This document shows, piece by piece, positions 5,049 to 9,629 of a stretch of DNA of 9,629 nucleotides. Source of the DNA: Paracoccaceae bacterium (GTDB lineage: Bacteria; Pseudomonadota; Alphaproteobacteria; Rhodobacterales; Rhodobacteraceae). The notes below the pieces were generated by a model. The model had not been told where the DNA came from. It saw only the letters and a program-made list of their open reading frames with translations, and did not search any database. Position 1 is the stretch's first letter. Each line of letters starts with the position of its first letter. Both the position numbers and the translations under genes were made by a program. Location of the stretch: contig SKMI01000154.1 of the NCBI GenBank assembly GCA_007121115.1, forward strand, positions 1 through 9,629, in the 5' to 3' direction.

Positions 5049-6812
5049 ATGGCACGCAGAGCAAGACCCGCAGAAACGCAGACCGACGCCGCTGCAACGC
5101 CCGCGCCGGATGGCAGGACTGCGCCCGCGCATGTTGCGGCGGATATCGCGCCGAAATCATTCGCCCCCGCCAAGGAACCCGGCACGGACAAACCGGAAGC
5201 GAACCCCATAACGCGCGAAGATCAGGCTCTTGGTTCGGAGATGGCGGCACGCGCGTCGTTGCGGCTGCTGCCGCAGGGTCCGGTCGGCGACGGGAATCCT
5301 GACGGCGCCTCCTTCGCGGAGCTTGCGCTGCGCCATTGCGGCGACGGGGTGGTTGTGACCGATGCCGACCGCCGCACGCTCTGGGTCAATGCCGCCTTCA
5401 CCACGCTGACCGGCTACACGCTCGAACATCTGCGCGATCAGGACCCGGGGACTGTCCTGCAGGGGCCGGACACCGACCCCGCCACCATCCGCGCAATCCG
5501 GGAGGCCAAGGCGCAGCGGCGCGAGCTGCGCTGCGATATCCTGAACTACAACCGCGCGGGGGACCCCTATTGGGTCGAACTGCACATCGTGCCCGTGCAT
5601 GACCTCATGGGCCGCCATACCCATTTCGTCTCGACCTTGCGCGAAATCACCGCGCGCAAGGAACTCGAGGATCAGAACGAGAGCATGCGCCAGACCGAGA
5701 GCATGCGCCAGGCCGAGCGCCAGTTGCTCGCCCAGACCAGCGAATGGCTCTATTCCGCGCGCTCCTCGGACGAGTTGATGATGGTGGTCCAGCGCGCCAT
5801 GCACACGCTGATCCCCGAGGCTGACGGCGCACTCTACGTCTATGCCAATTCGCGCGACACGCTGGACCTGGCCGCGCGCTGGGGCACAGCGCCCGAGGCC
5901 TTCGCCGCCCGCATCGCCCCCGAGGATTGCTGGGCCTTGCGGCGCGGGCGCGCCTACAGCTACGGGCTGAAGGCGATCGAGTTTGCCTGCGACCATGTGC
6001 ATGGCGATGTCGCACCGCCCTTCTTCTGCCTGCCGATCATTGCCCATGGCGAAACCATCGGGCTGTTGCACCTGCGCTTCGACGGGTTCGAGGAAGGCGG
6101 GCTTCTGCGCCACATGCGCGAACAGGTGCTGCGCCACCGCTGGGACCTGGGCCTGATCTGCGCCGAGCAGATCAGCCTTGCCATCGCCAACGTCCGCCTG
6201 CGTCAGGAGCTTGAGGATCAATCGGTGCGCGACCCTCTGACCGGGCTGTGGAACCGGCGCTGGTTTCTGGACGCGGCGCACCGCGAACTGGCCCGCGCGC
6301 GCGACACAGGCAGGCCGTTGTCGCTGATCTCGCTCGATGTGGACCATTTCAAACGGTTCAACGACCACCACGGCCATGACGCCGGCGACACCGTCCTGCG
6401 CGAAGTCGGCGCGCTGATGCGCACGCATTTCCACGGCGACTGCCGCCCCTGCCGACTGGGAGGCGAGGAATTCGTGATCCTGTGCGTGAACACACCCTGC
6501 GATGCAGCGCTGGAGCTTGCGCACGGTTTCGCACAGGTCCTGAAGGACGTGCGCATCGCCTATGACGGCCAGATGCTACCGCCGATCACCGTCTCGGGCG
6601 GCATCTCGAGCCACCCGGGGCACGCCGATTCGGTGCTCCGCCTGCTCAAGATCGCCGACACCGCGCTTTACGCCGCAAAGGAAGCCGGGCGCGACCGCAT
6701 ACTGATTGCCGAAGCAGTCACGGGATCATCCCCCGGCCATTCCACCAAACAGACCGAGGCCGAGCGAAACCGGCCGCCCCCGCCGCAACGCGCGCAAGGC
6801 GCCAAATGCTGA
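5049..6812 (+). CDS. PAS(LOV-like)-GAF-GGDEF diguanylate cyclase
   Basis: A predicted 587-residue soluble signalling enzyme that condenses two GTP into cyclic di-GMP. Order: an Ala/Pro-rich disordered N-terminus (1-85); a PAS domain (about 88-206) of LOV type, recognised by LQGPDTDPATIRAIREAKAQ (137-156) and LNY (165-167); a short helical linker containing a duplicated six-residue unit (ESMRQT/ESMRQA, 211-222); a GAF domain (about 225-386); and a GGDEF domain (about 391-556). The catalytic GGEEF (471-475) and DVDHFKRFNDHHGHDAGD (430-447) are intact. The LOV cysteine position is Gly134, and no RxxD inhibitory site sits at its usual place before GGEEF. No membrane segment is seen, so input is probably cytoplasmic. 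The start is uncertain: ATG at 5049 has only a poor ribosome binding site, and in-frame ATGs at 4962 (29 residues more) and 5241 (64 fewer) are possible. The frame is also open far upstream, antisense to gabD, which is not coding. A linear tail of about 30 residues follows the GGDEF domain. Confidence 0.92.
   Translation: MARRARPAETQTDAAATPAPDGRTAPAHVAADIAPKSFAPAKEPGTDKPEANPITREDQALGSEMAARASLRLLPQGPVGDGNPDGASFAELALRHCGDGVVVTDADRRTLWVNAAFTTLTGYTLEHLRDQDPGTVLQGPDTDPATIRAIREAKAQRRELRCDILNYNRAGDPYWVELHIVPVHDLMGRHTHFVSTLREITARKELEDQNESMRQTESMRQAERQLLAQTSEWLYSARSSDELMMVVQRAMHTLIPEADGALYVYANSRDTLDLAARWGTAPEAFAARIAPEDCWALRRGRAYSYGLKAIEFACDHVHGDVAPPFFCLPIIAHGETIGLLHLRFDGFEEGGLLRHMREQVLRHRWDLGLICAEQISLAIANVRLRQELEDQSVRDPLTGLWNRRWFLDAAHRELARARDTGRPLSLISLDVDHFKRFNDHHGHDAGDTVLREVGALMRTHFHGDCRPCRLGGEEFVILCVNTPCDAALELAHGFAQVLKDVRIAYDGQMLPPITVSGGISSHPGHADSVLRLLKIADTALYAAKEAGRDRILIAEAVTGSSPGHSTKQTEAERNRPPPPQRAQGAKC
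5679..5711 (+). repeat. 18-bp-spaced in-frame duplication in the cyclase linker
   Basis: GAGAGCATGCGCCAG occurs at 5679-5693 and again at 5697-5711, exactly 18 bp apart, giving two copies of ESMRQ. It sits in the helix that joins the PAS and GAF domains. Confidence 0.8.
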
Positions 6813-6930
6813 AACACGTCCCGGCGGCAAGGCGGCAAGGCAATCGGACCGCCATACTGTCACCTCGGCCCGCGCTCTCGACCATCGCACCCTGCGGCGC
6901 CTGCCCGCGATGCGCCTGACGATCTTGCCG

Positions 6931-6950
6931 GGCGGGCGAAAGCCCCCTTT
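6931..6950 (+). terminator. Possible weak terminator of the cyclase gene
   Basis: GGGC-GAAA-GCCC at 6934-6945 forms a hairpin closed by a GNRA tetraloop, extended by two G-C pairs (6931-6932 with 6946-6947) across a bulged C, and followed by only three T residues. It is about 120 bp after the cyclase stop. The short T-run and the distance keep this tentative. Confidence 0.3.
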
Positions 6951-6994
6951 CGCGGAAGCCTTGGGCGTTCGGACCTTCAACAAGCTGCCGGACA

Positions 6995-7033
6995 CCCTTT
7001 GTCATGCTGAGCCGTGGTGTTGGCAGACAAGGG
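6995..7033. repeat. Imperfect inverted repeat in the convergent spacer
   Basis: CCCTT-GTC-TGC (6995-7007, with bulged T7000 and A7004) pairs with GCA-GAC-AAGGG (7023-7033), giving 11 base pairs around a 15-base loop. Lying between convergent genes, it may be a shared 3'-end structure that slows transcription from both sides; no T-run follows on either strand. Confidence 0.4.
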
Positions 7034-7130
7034 GTCGCCTTCGGTACCTCTGCCACAAGATCGGCCTCGTCCGTCGGGGCAACCATGACGCTGGCCCGGC
7101 GAGTCCCCCTGACAGGGCCCGCGCGCGCCG

Positions 7131-8420
7131 TCAGACCTCGACCGCCAGCGCCTCCTGCACGCCCACGCCGAACACGCGCTTGTAGCGCTCGATCTGCGCG
7201 GGCGGTCCCATGGCCTTGTTGGGGTTGTCCGACAGCTTGACAGTCGGCCGCCCGTTCGCCGCCATGGCCTTGCACACCAGCGAGAAGGGCGCCAGCCGGT
7301 CGCCTTCGCACAGGCCCCGAAAGTCGTTGGTCAGCAGCGTCCCCCAACCGAAACTGACCCGAACCCGCCCGGAAAACTGTCGGTGCAGCGCTTCGATCTT
7401 GTCCACGTCCAGCCCGTCCGAGAAGATGATGAGCTTCTGGCGCGGGTCCTCCCCGTGGCGCTTCCACCAGTCGATGGCAATCTCGGCCCCTTCCTCGGGG
7501 CGACCGGAATCAACCCGGATACCGGTCCAGCCTGCCAGCCAGTCCGGCGCGCGGTCCAGAAACCCGCGCGTGCCGAAAGTGTCCGGCAGGATGATCCGCA
7601 GGTTGCCCGAATGCTCGGCGTGCCAGTCGGCCAGCACCTGATAGGGCGCGGCCGCCAGTTCCTCGTCGGTGTCAGCGAGCGCGGCATAGACCATGGGCAG
7701 TTCATGCGCGTTGGTACCGATGGCCTCGACCTCGCGGCGCATGGCGATCAGGCAGTTCGAAGTGCCCGCAAAGCGCTCCCCCAACCCCTCGATCATCGCC
7801 TGCACGCACCAGTCCTGCCACAGGAAACTGTGCCGCCGCCTTGTACCGAAATCGGCGATGCGCAGGCCATCAATCGGCTGCAGGCGCTCGATCTTCTCCC
7901 ACAAACGGGTCATGGCGCGGGCATAGAGAATCTGCAATTCGAACCGCTTCATCCCGCCCAGCACGGCGCGGCCGCGCAGCTCCATCAGCACCGCCAGCGC
8001 CGGGATCTCCCACAGCATAACCTCGGGCCAGGCACCCTCGAAGGTCAGTTCGTACTGATCGCCCACCCGCTCCAGGTGATAGGGCGGCAGGCGCAACCCT
8101 TCGAACCACTCCATGAAATCCGGGCGGAACATCTGGCGCTTGCCATAGAACGTGTTGCCTCGCAGCCAGGTGGATTCCCCGCGCGACAGCGACAGGCTGC
8201 GAATGTGGTCCAGTTGTTCGCGCAACTCGCCTTCGTCGACCAGTCGCGCCAGCGGCACATGGTCCGAACGGTTGATCAGACTGAAGGTCACCCGCGTGCC
8301 GGGCCGGTTGGTGAAAACCGACTGGCACATCAGCAGCTTGTAGAAATCCGTATCGATCAGCGACCGCACGATCGGATCGAGCTTCCAGCGGTGATTGTAG
8401 ACGCGGGTGGCGATATCCAT
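7131..8420 (-). CDS. pncB: Nicotinate phosphoribosyltransferase
   Basis: A 429-residue cytoplasmic enzyme making nicotinate mononucleotide from nicotinate and PRPP with ATP hydrolysis, the committed step of the Preiss-Handler NAD salvage route. It starts with the family pattern SLIDTDFYKLLMCQSVF (20-36) and contains GTRRRHSFLWQ (192-202) and GTNAHELPM (235-243), in which His239 corresponds to the histidine that is phosphorylated during the ATP-coupled cycle. IRVDSGRP and FSDGLDVDKI mark the PRPP/phosphate-binding barrel strands. Length matches the short bacterial PncB class (about 400-430 residues), not the longer two-domain class. The ATG at 8420 is preceded by AGGG at a good distance, part of which overlaps the pncA stop. 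It follows pncA by 9 bp on the same strand, which makes co-transcription and possibly translational coupling very likely. No disruption is seen. Confidence 0.96.
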   Translation of the reverse strand: MDIATRVYNHRWKLDPIVRSLIDTDFYKLLMCQSVFTNRPGTRVTFSLINRSDHVPLARLVDEGELREQLDHIRSLSLSRGESTWLRGNTFYGKRQMFRPDFMEWFEGLRLPPYHLERVGDQYELTFEGAWPEVMLWEIPALAVLMELRGRAVLGGMKRFELQILYARAMTRLWEKIERLQPIDGLRIADFGTRRRHSFLWQDWCVQAMIEGLGERFAGTSNCLIAMRREVEAIGTNAHELPMVYAALADTDEELAAAPYQVLADWHAEHSGNLRIILPDTFGTRGFLDRAPDWLAGWTGIRVDSGRPEEGAEIAIDWWKRHGEDPRQKLIIFSDGLDVDKIEALHRQFSGRVRVSFGWGTLLTNDFRGLCEGDRLAPFSLVCKAMAANGRPTVKLSDNPNKAMGPPAQIERYKRVFGVGVQEALAVEV

Positions 8421-8429
8421 GCCGCGGCC

Positions 8430-9029
8430 CTACCCCAGTTCGACCCCGGCGGTCCGCATCGCCTTGCGCGCCGCGTCGAGCGAACCGTCAAGGTCGATCC
8501 CCCGGCACAGCCCCTCCAGTACCCGCACCGAAAAGCCCAGCCGCGCCGCATCCAGCGCCGAATACTGCACGCAGAAATCCGTGGCCAACCCAACCATGTC
8601 GAGCGCCTCGACCCCGCGGGTGCGCAGATACCCTTCCAGCCCGGTGGGCGTTTCATGGTCGTTCTCGAAGAACGCCGAATAGCTGTCGATCGCGCGCCGG
8701 AACCCCTTGCGGATGATCAGCTCCGCCCGGTCCACGTCCAGATCGGGGTGAAACGCGGCGCCATGGCTGCCCTGCACGCAATGATCGGGCCAAAGCACCT
8801 GCGGGCCATAGGGCATCTCGGTCATCTCCATCGGTGCGCGGCCCGGGTGCTGGCTGGCAAAGGAACTGTGACCCGCCGGGTGCCAATCCTGCGTGAACAC
8901 CACCACATCATAATCGCCCAGGATCGCGTTGATTCCGGGCACGATGGCGTCGCCATCGGCCACCGCCAACGCCCCCCCAGGACAGAAATCATTCTGCACA
9001 TCGACCACGATCAGCGCCTTGCCCGCCAT
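8430..9029 (-). CDS. pncA: Nicotinamidase
   Basis: A 199-residue cytoplasmic hydrolase of the isochorismatase-like fold that converts nicotinamide to nicotinate and ammonia, feeding PncB encoded directly after it. The catalytic triad is visible: Asp10 (VVDVQNDF), Lys108 (IRKGF) and Cys153 (TDFCV). The metal site is Asp48, His50 (DWHPAGHSSF) and probably His83 (WPDHC), as in known PncA enzymes. The length equals the family's usual 180-215 residues. The start is set by AGGAGG at 9036-9041, six bases before the ATG; the frame is open up to 9104 but the added residues have no homology character. In organisms where it is expressed this enzyme also activates pyrazinamide. Its promoter should lie in the 113-bp spacer shared with divergent trhO. 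Confidence 0.96.
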   Translation of the reverse strand: MAGKALIVVDVQNDFCPGGALAVADGDAIVPGINAILGDYDVVVFTQDWHPAGHSSFASQHPGRAPMEMTEMPYGPQVLWPDHCVQGSHGAAFHPDLDVDRAELIIRKGFRRAIDSYSAFFENDHETPTGLEGYLRTRGVEALDMVGLATDFCVQYSALDAARLGFSVRVLEGLCRGIDLDGSLDAARKAMRTAGVELG

Positions 9030-9035
9030 CGGCTC

Positions 9036-9041
9036 CCTCCT
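9036..9041 (-). promoter_or_regulatory. Ribosome binding site of pncA
   Basis: AGGAGG on the minus strand six bases before the ATG at 9029, a near-ideal match. It settles the pncA start against longer in-frame possibilities reaching 9104. Confidence 0.85.
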
Positions 9042-9058
9042 CTGTCCAAGCGCCTTAT

Positions 9059-9081
9059 GGCTACGCCCGGCGGGCGCAGCC
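9059..9081. promoter_or_regulatory. Hairpin in the pncA/trhO divergent spacer
   Basis: GGCTACGCCC (9059-9068) pairs with GGGCGCAGCC (9072-9081) around a GGC loop, with a single mismatch in a 10-position stem. It lies 30-52 bases upstream of the pncA start, so it is either in the pncA leader or overlaps its promoter. It may be an operator for control of NAD salvage or a leader structure. I do not recognise it as a known NAD-regulator site. Confidence 0.35.
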
Positions 9082-9142
9082 GTCAATGCCGCGACCCCAC
9101 GCATCCTTGCCCCGGCAGTTCGACGCGGCTACACCGCCTGCC

Positions 9143-9629
9143 ATGATCACCGTCGCCGCCCTCTACCATTTCATCCGGTTTGCCGAGCCCGCCACCCTGC
9201 GCGCGCCGCTGCTGGCCTGCGCGCAGGCCCATGGCGTGCGCGGCTCGCTCCTGCTGGCGGGCGAGGGGATCAACGGCACCATCGCCGGTCCCCGCGCGGG
9301 CATCGACGCCATGCTGGCCCATATCCGTGCCCTGCCCGGCTGCGCAGACCTCGAGTGGAAGGAAAGCACCGCCACCGCCATGCCCTTCGGCCGCATGAAG
9401 GTCCGCCTGAAACGCGAGATCGTCACCATGGGCCAGCCCGATGTGGACCCGCGCGCCGGCACCGGCCACTATGTGGACCCGGCCGACTGGAACGCGCTCA
9501 TCACCGCGCCCGATGTGGCGGTCATCGACACCCGCAACGCCTATGAGGTCGCCATCGGCAGCTTCGAGGGCGCCATCGACCCCGGCACCGCCAGCTTCCG
9601 CGATTTCCCCGGCTGGTGGGCGCAGAACC
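9143..9629 (+). CDS. trhO: tRNA uridine(34) hydroxylase, rhodanese family (3' end outside window)
   Basis: The first 162 residues of a TrhO (YceA) protein, which hydroxylates uridine-34 of certain tRNAs to 5-hydroxyuridine using O2, the first step towards the cmo5U-type wobble base. The N-terminal part matches the family: MITVAALYHFIRFAEP, then LLLAGEGINGTIAG (about 37-50), then WKES...MPFGRMKVRLKREIV (about 73-95). The rhodanese domain begins near residue 115, with VIDTRNAYEVAIGSFEGAID (about 126-145). The active-site cysteine loop of the rhodanese domain would come later and is beyond the window edge, so catalytic competence cannot be checked. No obvious ribosome binding site precedes the ATG. 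The frame is nonetheless clear from the conserved N-terminus, and translation may be leaderless or weak. It diverges from pncA across 113 bp; no functional link to NAD salvage is evident. Confidence 0.93.
   Translation, partial: MITVAALYHFIRFAEPATLRAPLLACAQAHGVRGSLLLAGEGINGTIAGPRAGIDAMLAHIRALPGCADLEWKESTATAMPFGRMKVRLKREIVTMGQPDVDPRAGTGHYVDPADWNALITAPDVAVIDTRNAYEVAIGSFEGAIDPGTASFRDFPGWWAQN

Larger units (their letters stand above)
6813..7130. other. Convergent spacer without a gene, between the cyclase gene and pncB
   Basis: About 320 bp between two genes that end towards each other. Open frames cross it on both strands but all are extensions of frames overlapping the neighbours and lack a ribosome binding site or protein character. 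It holds an 8-bp tandem repeat (GGCGGCAA at 6823-6838), two hairpins described separately, and a small CCCT/AGGG hairpin at 7107-7117 shortly after the pncB stop. Transcripts from both sides presumably end here, but no standard T-tailed terminator is present. It could be degraded remnant sequence. Confidence 0.5.

Noticed and set aside
5157..6524. 455-codon minus-strand frame opposite the cyclase
   Set aside because: Shadow of the PAS-GAF-GGDEF gene; a mirrored-codon product with no supporting start signal.
6706..7185. 159-codon plus-strand frame and 89-codon minus-strand frame in the cyclase/pncB spacer
   Set aside because: Both overlap neighbouring genes, lack ribosome binding sites and give low-complexity Arg/Pro-rich products.
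7383..9146. 587-codon plus-strand frame antisense to pncB and pncA
   Set aside because: Both minus-strand genes have intact active-site motifs and good ribosome binding sites; the antisense product has no domain character.
1..9629. tRNA genes, CRISPR arrays, insertion sequences or att sites
   Set aside because: No T-loop/acceptor pattern, regularly spaced repeats, transposase or integrase motifs, or terminal inverted repeats flanking a coding unit were found on either strand.

Overview
The window is GC-rich chromosomal DNA that reads as an alphaproteobacterium, most likely a Rhodobacterales (Roseobacter/Paracoccus-type) genome. The grounds are the strong C/G bias at third codon positions, the long open antisense frames this causes, and the protein styles seen (a NorM-like MATE, a DUF418 membrane protein, a GQTCVCAN-type GabD, a LOV-like PAS-GAF-GGDEF protein). 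The organism assignment is inference from sequence style. No rRNA, tRNA, CRISPR array, transposase, integrase or phage gene was seen, so this looks like ordinary core or near-core chromosome rather than an island.

Layout: positions 1-127 carry no recognisable gene but hold a strong hairpin. On the minus strand follow a MATE-family efflux protein (128-1510), a candidate 43-residue protein with its own ribosome binding site (1752-1883), a DUF418/YeiB-like membrane protein (2010-3269), a perfect 11-bp inverted repeat (3344-3392), and succinate-semialdehyde dehydrogenase gabD (3432-4910). A 138-bp divergent spacer holding small palindromes separates gabD from a plus-strand PAS-GAF-GGDEF diguanylate cyclase (5049-6812). 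That gene is convergent, across about 320 bp without a gene, with a minus-strand operon pncA (8430-9029) then pncB (7131-8420). Divergent from pncA, and cut by the right edge, is trhO (9143 onward), a tRNA uridine-34 hydroxylase.

How the genes work together: pncA and pncB are consecutive steps of the Preiss-Handler NAD salvage route (nicotinamide to nicotinate to nicotinate mononucleotide) and lie 9 bp apart, so they are almost certainly one transcription unit. GabD oxidises succinate semialdehyde to succinate, the last step of GABA breakdown, with NAD(P)+; no transaminase gene is adjacent. The other genes look functionally independent: export (MATE), second-messenger signalling (GGDEF), tRNA modification (TrhO) and an uncharacterised envelope protein (DUF418).

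No clearly new multi-gene system is visible. The points most worth a second look are the LOV-like PAS domain that lacks the photoactive cysteine and other flavin contacts, in a cyclase that also lacks a normal inhibitory I-site; the perfect inverted repeat at 3344-3392; the short gene at 1752-1883; and the palindromes in the gabD/cyclase divergent spacer.
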